From Rotaria sordida (taxonomy: Eukaryota; Rotifera; Eurotatoria; Philodinida; Philodinidae): a stretch of DNA of 64,000 nucleotides. A program made the position numbers and the translations under genes. Below are positions 33,328 through 45,116 of this stretch, piece by piece (the stretch's first letter is position 1; each line of letters opens with the position of its first letter). The DNA lies in assembly GCA_905250125.1 (NCBI GenBank), contig CAJNOL010000402.1, positions 66,223-130,222 of the forward strand. The letters are read 5' to 3'. The notes under the pieces were generated by a model. That model was not told the origin of the DNA, ran no database searches, and saw only the letters and a program-made list of their open reading frames with translations.

Positions 33328-33475
33328 CTATACGATGCGATATTTCTGACTATCGAGGTATATGATGTAATATTAGTAACTATAGGACTATACGATGCAA
33401 TATTACTAATTACAAAACTATACTATGCGATGTTTCTAACTATAAGGCTATACGATGTGATATTTCTAACAACCA
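33328..33475 (+). repeat. 30-bp minisatellite encoding a decapeptide repeat
   Basis: Nearly five 30-bp units begin with CTATACGATG. Because 30 is a multiple of 3 they read as decapeptides of the type LYDAIFLTIE within an open frame from 33211 to 33486. I see no other evidence that it is a gene. Confidence 0.55.
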
Positions 33476-35095
33476 ATGCACGTTGACATACGAAATACTT
33501 TCATTAGATAATTTTTCTACAAACGAATCTGAATTTTTTGGATGAAACTCGACGTTTCTAAAAGGCATGCGTTATATTATTTATCTCTATCAGCGCCACC
33601 TATGGGATAATTTTTTTGGTGATTATAAAGGAAAGGCTGAGATTTACTCAAAAGAACTTTTAATTTACAAGCAGAAAAAAATCAAAGATTTCCGTAAAAA
33701 TATTTATTCCACGAAAATACTTCGTATGTCTTTGTTTTTCTCAGTCAACTCCATTGCATAACACTAAGCTCATCAATGAGACATTAAGCACATATTAAAA
33801 AACAAGAGAAACAGATAAAAATTCTTACAATACATCATTTTGATTCTAAAAAATATAGATGCTATGAAGAGATATAAAGAGACAAAATGAATGAAAGATC
33901 AGGTTTGCTATCGGTATTACTCACAAATTATGTCTGACGAGAAACGAAAGTCTGTGTATGTCAAATTGCAGCATTCTTCAAAGAATAGGTTATAGATATA
34001 TTCGAACTGTTACTAAGAACAAAGCAACTAAGATTTTTCGACGACCAGTACAGAAAATTACTAAAGAAAAAAAAGAACTCAGCTAAACTTTGAACAGAGT
34101 ACCGTGAAGACAATAAAAGTATATGCACTATTTTTTCTTCGTATAATCTCTTTTAAAGAATTGTGAATGTTAGAAAAAAATGATCTAATTATGATTCATT
34201 AGAAATTTTATGAAAAATTTTAAAAAGTATCACAGGATTAATCAATGAAGGAAACTAATTTAACAGAGTTATTACATCGGTATTATCTTACCCATGGAGT
34301 CAATAAATGAAAGAAATTTCAAGACTTTCGTGAATTTTATACCAAAAACACGAAAACAATGGCATTTCGAATGATGAAATTCTTTTGATTTTTCACCTTT
34401 CTGGGCATCTATAACTTTTCAACTTGCTCAACAAGTTTTTTCAGTCAAATTAAATTTGTTCTAATCAGCCTGTACTTGTTCTTTTTGTACAAAACTGTTT
34501 CTTTCTTTGGTGATATTCAAATAGATTCTACGGTACTATGACCATAATATTTAACTTCAGAATGAACCTATTTAAACCATATACCTTTGAGTGTAACATT
34601 GTAAAATGTTTGTCTAACTTGTAGCAAACTCTTGCTTCATGAAACGGTGTTTTTACTGTAAATATTAATCTAAATATCATTTAGCTCATTTGCGAAATAG
34701 CACGTTTTCTTCAGAAAAAATGCGTTAAAGAAAACAACGTTTCAACACGCTTGTAAAAACCTTGTTTTTCACAAAAAACACATTCAAAAACAAAGACGTT
34801 CTTGTACGTTTGTAAAAAAACTCATTTTCTTGGGAAAAGAATGCGTTGAGATGCATGAAAAATAAATGCATCCTAATGCATAAAAGCAAACGCGTTCAAA
34901 CGATGTTATCAGGTAGCGTTTTTATTTCAAAAAACGCGTTGTAAATAAAAACAATGCGTTCAAACGCATCTCAAATAAAAAGGAATGCGTTCAAACGCGT
35001 TCTAAATACACACTAATGCGTTTAAACGCAAAAATAGCGTTTTCTTCAAAACAGTTAGCGTTCAAACGCTACTTTTTGCAATTTTTTTTCATGGG

Positions 35096-36433
35096 TTATA
35101 GATGATATCCCAGTAAATTCCTGAAAGACTTAGACGTACCTCTTATGATAGCCCTTGAAGTGTCACAAGTATCCCCTAGGATATCCTTCGAAGACTTACA
35201 AGTGGCATTTGTGGATGGTGCCAACTAGCAGTAATGCATGTGTTTGTCATTCATTAACGCTTTTGTGTTGCGCAGACAATTATATATAAGGAAATGTATT
35301 AAAGCATGATGATATCAACGTGGTTTCAAAGGCGAACTCTTTCGAAAGACCATTAGATTATTTTATGCGTGTCTGCTCAGATTTGGGTGCACCTTAATAG
35401 CTAAGGGCTGTTATGAGTAATTATTGTCTCATTTAATTAATTTTTTAATTTAATTATGATTTCCGTATCCGGGTAGATCGAATAGCATCGTTTTCGACAC
35501 TTTCCTTAACTGTTTCATGCGGTTCGAAATCGTGGAAGAATGAAGTGAGTACAGTCTAAAATATATACTTAGCCCCTATTTACGATGAATTTTGTGAAAG
35601 AGGAACAGACTTTCAAGGATTGAAAACTATGACAAGTAATATTTTTCTGGAGTGTGGGTGTGAAAATCTGTATTAGTCTTCTCTTCACCTACATCCACAT
35701 CCACATGTGTACATATGTATATACACTTTTTTCGATATTGTTGATAATAAAAATAGCACATGCATACTCGATAGACTATTCAGTTTTACTATTTCTTTAC
35801 ATCGTTTGCATTTCAATTGGATTTCAATTTTGTTCTCACTCTCTCATTTTGATTTGTCTTGATCAGACATACTATCTACATATAGAAGAAAAAAATTAAT
35901 GATTAATGTTTCCATTTGTTCATGAAAATCAATTATCAAAAAGATTGCTTCTAATGCAATTGATCAACCTTCTGTTCAAGAAACAAGAAAGAAAAATTTG
36001 TCTCTTTGAAATTAATCGAGTGTATCGAATGGATCTAACGTTTCCTATGCTGACACAACAAGAGATACACTTATTCTCTCTTTGCCACATATAATCATCA
36101 TGTTGTTCATTAATTATTGTAACATTGCTGACTAGTGCCTGTCACTGTAGAGCACAACGATGAAGATTACGTTCAATATATTTTATCTCAGTTTGATTGT
36201 GGCAACAATATAAGTAAGTTTTTCTTCTCCATTTACAAGAAAAAGAAAATAACTTATCTGATTAGAAGACCTTAATCTATGAGTTTGTCTGGCACCACCC
36301 AATTGATCAAATAATATTAATATACCTTTTTTTTCTCGCACAGGGTGTGGGTATGGATGAAAAGAAAATACGCATCCACGCTTCACAACAACACCGGAAA
36401 CCTATTTTCTTGATAAATACTGATATTAATCTT
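35096..36433. other. Spacer with two short G-strand telomere-like runs
   Basis: GTGTGGGTGTG at about 35653-35663 and GGGTGTGGGTATGG at about 36344-36357 are TGTGGG-like, on the opposite strand from the runs at 25.4 and 28.3 kb. Both are short and imperfect. No gene is supported here. Confidence 0.3.
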
Positions 36434-37215
36434 GAACAAAGATACATCGATAATGTCTTTATGATCACCAATTTGTTAAGACATTAAATCCAAGACATAC
36501 CAGAAAATGTCTATGAAAAAGCTCAAACATTCGAATTTCTTATAAAATTTAATCATGCATGAGTTTTCTTGACGTGATAGGAACAAACGATAATGATCAA
36601 CTAACAACCTCCGTCTATCATAAGCCAACCGCAGAACATTATGTTCTGTCGTATGCATGAGACCATCCTCAACATGTACAACGTAACATTGCATACGCTG
36701 CGTTGTTATATGCTGCTCGTATCTGTTCAAATGTTCAGAATTTTGATATGAAATGTATTCGCATACATGGGTCATTATTATTGAACGATTACCCTCCAAC
36801 CTTTATTACGAACAATTTTCATCGATTTTTCATTCAAAATGACACAAAGGTTGTACTAAAACAATTGGATACTGAGCGATATCGAATATTGCATCAAACC
36901 TCACTTCATCAACAGATACGATGCGAAAGACAACTCAAACATGCGATAATCAAACGATACAAATGCCAGAGATACTGCGCAAAAAAACAATCCATTGAAT
37001 CCTAGCATCATCTATGCACCGCATTATTTTAGAGCGGACCTCAACTGCGCTTCGCAACACAATTCTACACGTGCTGAAAAATCCATTATCAAGATCAAGA
37101 CTCTAAAATTGCTCATGTGAAAGTGAAATTTGCTACGAAGACTAATCGAACACTCCACGATTTCTTCATTCACAAAAAATCAAAGAAAACGATGCTGAAC
37201 AGGATCGAACCAAAT
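36434..37215 (+). pseudogene. Decayed Athena-type reverse transcriptase fragment
   Basis: It reads from EQRYIDNVFMITN, the catalytic box with the second aspartate changed to asparagine. After damaged sequence come DQLTTSVYHKPTAEHYVLSY, a TGA in place of a serine codon (36659-36661), DHPQHVQRNIAYAALLYAAR and LLLNDYPPTFITNNFHRFF. Several frameshifts and stops lie between. It is most similar in layout to the copy at 21976. A C/A-rich stretch continues to about 37620, ending in a C-rich run (CACCCACCCACCCCACCC, near 37650). That run may be a worn telomeric junction or an unrelated low-complexity run. Confidence 0.7.
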
Positions 37216-37795
37216 TGAGCGATGAAGAACTTTCCAACTCAATGTACTTCCACTAAAAACTTGTGAAATAGATACAGAAAAAAAACACTACACTCATTAT
37301 TAATAAAAGGAAGCGTTCCAACCAAAACTGATGTTTCCGCAATTGTTTTTACTATTCTGATCACAGACATCCTTCTAGAGCATCAATAAATGTCTTTTCA
37401 GTAAAGACATACCATGATCTACATGACTAATCAAACATTACAGTACGGCATCAAACTCAAACTTGCAAACAGCAAAAACGATTGAATCGAAGAACAACTT
37501 TCAGAACAACAACCGAAGGATTCACGCCTAAAGATTACAAAAACCTAATAATAATAAAAACCAACATCATTCCAACACAATGCCAAAGCATCCAACAAGA
37601 AGTCGAAACGATCGTCGTGTAAGTATCTTGGAATTATCTATTTCTTACACCCCACCCACCCACCCCACCCTCAAGAACTTCTGTAACAGCTCGAAGTAAA
37701 CATCTCTTTCGTTCACAAGAGAAGAATTATTTTAATATTCTGTATTCCTTCTTTATTTCAAAAGGTCTTGTTCCAATATACAAAAGGAAAAAAAC

Positions 37796-38960
37796 CTAAG
37801 GTGCACTCGTTTTGCTTCCGATCCATGGAAGAAAATACTTAACACGAGTATAAACAGTAGGATATCCATCTAGAGCACATTCATGGCTATAACTAACAAC
37901 ACCGTTCAGATACCTAAAACAAAGCAGAAGAGACACATTTTGGTGAGACAGAAAAATGAAAGAAAGAGCTCATTTACCATTTTGTACTTAATTCGTACAT
38001 CAATGGTCCTCCTGAATCACCTTGACATGAACCCTTTCCTCCACCGTCAATACCAACACACATTTGTTTTTCATTATTATAATTCACATGTGCCCAGACT
38101 CTTTCACAATTTCCTGGCATTGTATGCAATGCTGCTTGTTTCAAAACTAGACTTATTTGACCGTTAAATGATGTATGACCCCAACCAACTGAAGAAAATG
38201 GAGTTGAATATTTGTTTGCTTTGAAAAGGAAAGAGCGATAGTAATTACTTACCAACCCAAACTGTTTCATCCTTATTTTGTACTTCAGGACCTGGTAAAC
38301 AGATAATATTGATCTTGTCTGAAATTGTCACTGGTCTTGAAAGACGAATAATAGCAATATCATTTTCGAGTGTCGCTTTATTGTACTGTTCATGGATAAA
38401 AATTCGTTCTGGAACAATCTCCTGTTCATCACTGGCTGGTTGATTGATATTATGCGAACCGGCATGGACCCTATAAGTTTGTGTAACAATTGGTATTGTA
38501 ATACAGTGAGCCGCTGTTACAACATGTCTTGTATCAATTAGAGTTCCACCACAGATGTGATCACCATTTTCACTTATACGCACTAGCCATGGCTAGAAGA
38601 AAGACAGATGGAATGTGTAGTGAGTAGCTAGATTTTACTTTCTTCTCTTACCCATGAATTTCGCTGAGCCTCTGTTCCTCCTACAATACCTTGTCTCAAT
38701 GGGTTATATTTTTGCTTACCACATTCCTGAGGAAAGGTAGTTGTAGCCTTTGCTGGACAACAGATACGAACTATCGCATCGAGCACCTCCGCTGCAACGT
38801 CTCCGCCACATTCTTCATTTGCTGTATATTGCAGTTCCATCTCAGAACCAGTTCTCACTATCCATTCGCTACACAATTTTCCATTAGTACGAATTGTAAT
38901 TTGAATTTGACCATAGACACTAGTACCAAGAACGATGAGAAGTGTTGCGACTAATAGCAT
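37796..38960 (-). CDS. Secreted chymotrypsin-fold serine protease (S1A), four exons
   Basis: Exons (right to left): 38960-38652, 38592-38253, 38188-37978 and 37913-37796; introns 59, 64 and 64 nt, all GT-AG. The N-terminal 17 residues form a signal peptide (MLLVATLLIVLGTSVYG). A cysteine-containing propeptide of about 75 residues follows, then the activation site ending in QGIVGGTEAQ. Catalytic triad: His in VVTAAHCIT, Asp in ENDIAIIRL, Ser in GSCQGDSGGPL. The residue at the base of the S1 pocket (chymotrypsin position 189, six before the serine) is glycine, not aspartate, so trypsin-like cleavage after Arg/Lys is unlikely; a preference for small or hydrophobic residues is more likely. The last exon ends VYTRVKYFLPWIGSKTSAP, as expected for the C-terminal helix. 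No damage is seen and the gene looks functional. A digestive or extracellular role is inferred. Confidence 0.93.
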
Positions 38961-39019
38961 CGTTAAATGTTGTTATTGCAGCTTATGTCAGAACTAAATA
39001 ATCGTCGAAACTAAAGCTA

Positions 39020-39027
39020 CTTATATA
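39020..39027 (-). promoter_or_regulatory. TATA box of the serine protease gene
   Basis: Read on the gene's strand this is TATATAAG, 60 nt upstream of the ATG, which leaves a plausible short leader. Confidence 0.6.
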
Positions 39028-39492
39028 GGCTGTTTGAAGGGTGTGTCATAAGTTTCTCTAAGAACAATAGACTTGGAAATATTCAATTACACTCTGTGCG
39101 ATTGCGATGATTGTTATTATTGCGTTTTTCATTGATTTAATCCTTTTGTTTTTTTGAAATTCATATTTTTTGTGAAACGTAATTTAATTTCGTAAGAATA
39201 CAGTGAAAAGAGGAGGGTCACTGGCTGCATCATGTGAGTCTCAAAATAATAATGAAAACTCTCTTTTCTCTAAATGAAAGAGTGCCCAGATCAGACAAGA
39301 TAATTCTTCATTCTCGTTCGTCTTGCAGGTTTGTGTAAGGACAGTAATGCAGCACTCTTCTCCACGCCTACTTTTTAGTGAAACTAGAATTCACATTTCT
39401 TATACTCAATAGTCAAATCTCAGGACTTTTCGTTGCAATTTACCAGGTATAACTTTTTTTTTACACAAGTACTTTCTCCGTAGATCTTAACG

Positions 39493-39720
39493 TTTAAATT
39501 TCTTTAAATTATTTAAAGAAATTCAAATAATTTAAAAGAATTTAAATTACTTAAATAAAAGTAAACTATTTAAATAAAATAAAATTATTTAAATAAAATA
39601 AAATTATTTAAATAAATTCAAATTATTTAAATAAATTTAAACTATTTAAAGAAATTTAAATTAAATCTAAATCAGTTTAAATTAATTCATGTGTAATTTA
39701 AGTTAATTTAAATTCGTTTG
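39493..39720. repeat. ATTTAAATAA-type low-complexity array
   Basis: Some 230 bp consist almost only of variants of TTTAAATAAA and its near-palindromes, upstream of the protease promoter. Nothing codes here. Confidence 0.8.
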
Positions 39721-41240
39721 GCTCTCTCTCGAAATAAAGCAACCATTTATCTCGAATGAATGCTATCAGACGTATGTTTATCAGTATTTTCGTACCATTA
39801 CAAAACAGCAGCAATGGAGAACGACTCTTTTATACAGAGTCTTTTGTTCTGATGGTCGAATTCTAAAATATGATATCAATTTCTTTCCTTATTTCCTAGT
39901 TATTTCTTGTGTTTTTTGAAGTCATGTATTCTGACAATAGAGATGATCAATTCAAATTTAAAATAGTTATTACATTCAGAAATAAATTTTGAATTTATTC
40001 TGCATTAAAATTTAAACGTATCTTAAATTTAAATTGACAAGAATTGAAGTTTAAAATGAATTCAGAGAAAAATGCCATGCGTACCTAGTGTCGGTTACTC
40101 AAGCTGGTCTTGTTGAAGTCAGCTGAAAAACTTAGTAGTATATTATTATGGATCTGAAATTTTTCAATAAAATTTTTAAAATCCTAGGTCAATATGGAGA
40201 CGTGATAGAAACATCGGAAAAGTGCACTACAGGACAGCTTACCGATTGATAGAACCCTGGTTTAATGCAACGAGCGTCAGGCCCAAGAAATTTGGTATAC
40301 ATGATGGAAGTTCGAGCTCAAAGAAGTAAGAATGAAATATTCAAATACGAAACGACAAACAAATATTATGCCGTCAGAAACTTTCAGGACTACGGCAATA
40401 TATTACCGAAACACACTACAATTTCAAAAAACATACACTTACTTGTTAAGTTAGTTTGAATATTTTCTCGACGTTGTTTGTTGAGTGAGAATAAAGCAAA
40501 AGGCTCTCTCTATATATATCGCAAAATACATCTGATTTTTGAGTGTAAATGTCTATATTTGGATTGATCGAGCATAAAATATAGATCACATATTGCGCTT
40601 GTTTCATACAAATATTACATTCGTTTTGCTTGCTCTGTCTCACGTCGTTCACATAGATTAATCGACGGCGATGAAGAGTCAGATGAATGTTCGCCAGAAT
40701 GTGTCCTATATCATATAATAACGATTTTCTATTTATAATCGTCGCACAGAATCGACAAAATATTAAAGTTTCACTGATGACCCTTTCGCGGTCAAATGTA
40801 TAATCATCGTTAAGTCCTAATAATAAAAAAAATAGCAACAACAACAGAGAGAAGAAAAACAAAGAGAAAAAATCGAAAAAAATGGGAAAAATCAGTAATA
40901 ACAAAAGTAACATATTATGCAGCATAGAGTAACATCTTTTAACACTAGTGTGTCTCATTATATTTTCAGGTATTTTATTCCTTCGTTAAATTTTATGAAT
41001 TGATGCTTTTGAAGGATTTTGTCGTAATAAGAACATTTTTAAAAAACTGGAAAATTAATTTTTATTATAGCATTGAGTTTCTTTTATTCGTTTTATTCAA
41101 CGTTCAAAACAAATAATGCAAAACAAATAGAAGTAGTTACAATCCGGTGAAAAAAAACTTCTAGAACTACTATCAATAGAATTAACAAATAGTTTATTTT
41201 AAAAGAATTGAGAAAAGAATTACACAAAGATTAATTTTTA
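39721..41240. other. No supported gene
   Basis: A 170-codon minus-strand open frame (40446-40958) begins with a long poly-Leu/Phe tract from simple sequence and shows no recognisable domain. I do not call it. Confidence 0.35.
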
Positions 41241-41249
41241 ATATTGTTA

Positions 41250-43000
41250 ATCGGTTTTATCTGGATGATCAGATAAGTTTCAATTGCTTCCTAAAATAAA
41301 CAATAATAAAAATAAGTGATGAGAATTATGCAATAATTTAAATGGTTACAAAGTGCTAGCATTATTTAATAACAGTTTTTGGAAAGAAAGTACCATATAT
41401 AGATTAACATAATGTATTACCTTCAGAAATATATTTTTTTGTTTCATGATTCAAATATGAGAATAATTTTGTACAGCTAGATTTTAATGCTTGAACTATA
41501 TCTTCACCAAATAAACCATAATGGAGATTGATTTGATTTTAAGAATGAGCTGCTAATAGAAAAAAATAATAAAAATAAATTCACATGTGATTTTGAGATT
41601 ATGCAAGCATATTTGAACGAATTGTTCAAACTCAGCAATATTTCAGCGAGTTATTATAATCAATCAAAACGAAATACACTCTGGAACTTACCAATTGGTT
41701 ATTGATAAAGCTAGATAAGGGTCGATGATTCTTTTGATTGACTCCATCTCTTAAATAATACATTGATGATGTACATACGTAATATCCATTTCAATTTTAA
41801 CTGGACTATCATTATTATTTGTTGTATTAATTAAAATATAGATCCATTCGACTTGTTGACATAATTGCACTGAAGACTCGTGTGATTGTTGTTTTTCTAA
41901 AACCAAACATTCCTAAAAAGACAAAAAGATCAGAGAATATATGTAAAACAACAGTTTGATTTATACTCGATCAAATACTTGGTTAATCTTCTCGTATTTT
42001 AATTCTTGTTCTGACATTTAATGATCATATGATTGTTGTTTGTTTATGAATGCCTCAGAGAAATAATGGTATACTTGTCGATGACGAGAAAATTTTTGTC
42101 TTAATACTGATGCTAAAAATATCTAAACGAGAAAAAAAAATAAAGTAAAGATAAAACTGTATTCGATCTTATATTAAGCATACCATATGTTCAATGAATA
42201 TTTTACTAAATGCTGCATTTCTTGTTGATGGCAACTATCATTCGATCGAATTCAAACGACTTTGGATAAAAATCAATCTCATAAGTATTGAATGCATTAT
42301 GACGGATTAGTTTATAACTATAATTATTTATTTTATCATCGTACTCCAAAGTTTGCTGCTAATGAATCTCGAACAACTTTTTGAAAAACTTTATCAAACG
42401 TTGAAAGCATGTAATGTAATGAAAATCTTTTCTTGATTGAAATGTTGTTGAACTTGTTGAAGAATTATCTAATAGTTGACGGATCATTAGTCAAATGGTG
42501 CATCAGTAAGTTGTAAATCATTTGAACTCAATAATGATCCATCAGCGATTGAGTTGGTGTATATGGACTTAGTAGAGATATTTTAAGTTGGTGCTGCTAT
42601 TCTCTGTAGTGGTGTACACTATTAATATTGAAAAATGATAAATTATTTGATTCATGGAAGTGCAATTATTGTTTGAAAGTATCAGATATTTTTTGTTTAA
42701 TATCACAGCTCTACTAAAACAGAAAAGAAAACAAAGTTAATCAACTAAAGCAAATGAACAAATATTTACTTATTACTTGAAAAATTTTATTTTTCTTAAA
42801 ATCTCCAGTTTTTTTTCGAATGTTCTTTCAATCTCAATGATTTATTTGTTAATAACATCACCATCCGTATTAGTCGATATTAACTCATCAATTGATAATG
42901 AACTTAGATATTATAATAATACACCATGAATTTCGTCTTCTGAAATGAATGAAAAATAGACTGAATATTAAAATAGTAAGTAATTCGCCGTTCCACTCTA
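41250..43000 (-). pseudogene. Decayed unrecognised gene, copy 1
   Basis: On the minus strand several short open pieces are separated by intron-like, polypyrimidine-ended gaps. One reads HESSVQLCQQVEWIYILINT, continuing through VKIEMDITYVHHQ before a stop. Another reads LHAF, then stops. Stops and shifts occur in every piece. The order and spacing of blocks agree with copy 2 at 47.2-49.6 kb. For instance the blocks around 41260, 41840 and 42440 match 47285, 48790 and 49370. I do not recognise the protein. Confidence 0.45.
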
Positions 43001-45116
43001 TATATTATTAATCTAAAATAAACTAGACAAATAGAAAAAATGAAAACGATATTTTTACTTGTTCTTATGTGTTCTATAACGAAATAATACGAAGGATTTC
43101 AAAACATGTTGAATAGATATATTAATATCAAGAAATTACAAAATATTACTCAGCAAGAGTTCACAGATAAGGCACACGAATGAAACACAAGTTCTTTATA
43201 CGACATAAAAAACAAGTAATTATTAGAACAATGATTTTCTCGAAATAGAAATAGAATTTCGAATATTGTTTGAAATTACTGTTGATTTTTGATTTTCTAA
43301 AACGAATCTTTCCAAAAATCAAACATTTTCTAACTATTTCATATTCAATCAATAAATAAGGTAATTTTCAAAATCCTTTAGCATTTTTAAAGTCGATTTT
43401 CTTAAAAATAGCATTTATATAAAATTTACAGTGCATGATCTTTTGAGTAATCAATCGAAAAGATACTATTGATGGATAAATGAACATGAAGTCTTCTACT
43501 GTCGTCTGATATGTCCCTTTTCTTTGTCATAAACTTTCCTATTTCTACTCAAGATATATCTTTCAGATTGTTATTAGTTTAAACTTCTTATATGAATTCC
43601 ATAAGTGATTGCATGAATCTTTCGATAACAATAAAAGATCATCATGTCTTCCTTCCACTTTCTTTAAAAAGGATATGTATTTTGACAAGTTCGAGTAAGT
43701 GATAAACAATACCAAATAGCCTAAAAAAACAGAATTAGTATTGAAAAATTCATATCATGCATATTTATTAGCATGATTAGCTAACTAGTAAACAAAAAAT
43801 CTCTTCATAAATATGAATAAGTTAAATCCATACACTTATTTATGTAATTTTTTTAGACTGATGCATAATCATTTCCTATCTATTTTGAAGTACAAATACG
43901 TCAAGATTTAATTTTAACGAAACATCCATGTGAGCTTCTTTAAACTAATTGTTTACTTATATCATACTGTAATTTCATCTTTAGATATATTCGAAGTTTA
44001 CGCAATCTTGATAATCAAAAAGACACTTATAGAAAGGAGACAACAGTCAAACTATAAACAACGACACAGCAACATTTATTCTTATACTATTTGTGCTTTA
44101 TTAATACTTCCCAAAGAATTAACGACAATGCCACCCAGTTTTGTATTTGTAACATAAATCAATATCGGAAAAAATTCGACAAGAATATTTTATTCATTAC
44201 ATTACACACACGAACATATGTATACCTATAAATCACTGAGCATTATGTTATTAAAAAATCAACCTAAAATACTCTTTTATGTGAGTATATGATTTTACAC
44301 TTTAAATATCTTCTTCAATGTTTTTTTTAAAATTTCGTCTAGCTTAGTATTAGCAAGAACTGTACCATTGTTGGTTAGCTTACATCAACGTCTTTAACAC
44401 AACATAGACAACCTATATTCTGCCAAGGACAAAAATATAATTATTTTTCAATTTTTACTTTTTCTTTTTCCCTCTATCTCGTATAATTGTATATGACCTT
44501 GTATGTCATTGTATGAATAAAAAAAAGTAAACTATATTTGTCTAAACATATTATATTTCGTTGCTGTATTTTTTTTCATTTTGTGTTTATTTAAAAATGA
44601 CCTCATTTTGTCATATTTAGAGAGTAGAAGATGGCAATGCAAAGAACAAAAATATTCTGGTGACATTTCTCAGTTTTAGAGAATAGATATGGTTAAACGC
44701 ATTTTTTTTGAAAGCTCATTGTTTTCTGTAGTTAATAATAAGCTTCACAAATGGCCATGCACTCTAATACCAAAAATCGATTATAATAAAAATAGCTCAA
44801 TATTCTTTTGCCCTTTAATATCATCAATATCCATGCACATGGAAAAAACACGTGCTGCATCATCACATGTTTTTTTCCTTTCTCATTCCTTATCTCACAA
44901 GCCATTTCTATTGTATATTTGATTGATGCAATTTACATTATTCTTGACAGTTTCAATGATCATCTATCTCATTATCTTATCATTTCAAACTATAATCAAC
45001 AAAGAGAGAAATAATGTATGACTCAAGCACACAATCATTTATTGCTAAAAATAAGATGCTTGTTTCGTATCAAAGGTTGTCATATGAACGCCTACAGATA
45101 TCTTTTTTTTCAATTA
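43001..45116. other. No supported gene
   Basis: AT-rich sequence without splice-consistent frames or clear repeats. Confidence 0.4.

Larger units (their letters stand above)
32568..35095. mobile_element. Non-coding element with AACGCGTT arrays at both ends
   Basis: The ends are complementary (CCCATGAAAAAA on the left, TTTTTTTTCATGGG on the right). Inside each end is an array of degenerate 8-12 bp words around AACGCGTT or GCGTTCAAACGC: about 32600-32755 and, much longer, 34690-35075. The middle holds the foldback at 32751-33154, the minisatellite at 33328-33475 and about 1.2 kb without features. No transposase is present and no target duplication is evident, so the transposition mechanism is unknown. 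Confidence 0.5.

Noticed and set aside
37640..37675. C-rich run as a telomeric insertion
   Set aside because: It reads CCCACC and CCCC mixed, lacks CCCACA units, and no hammerhead precedes it; kept only as a remark under the decayed Athena copy.
40446..40958. 170-codon minus frame with poly-Leu/Phe start and scattered Cys
   Set aside because: Low-complexity origin, no domain, no splice or promoter support.
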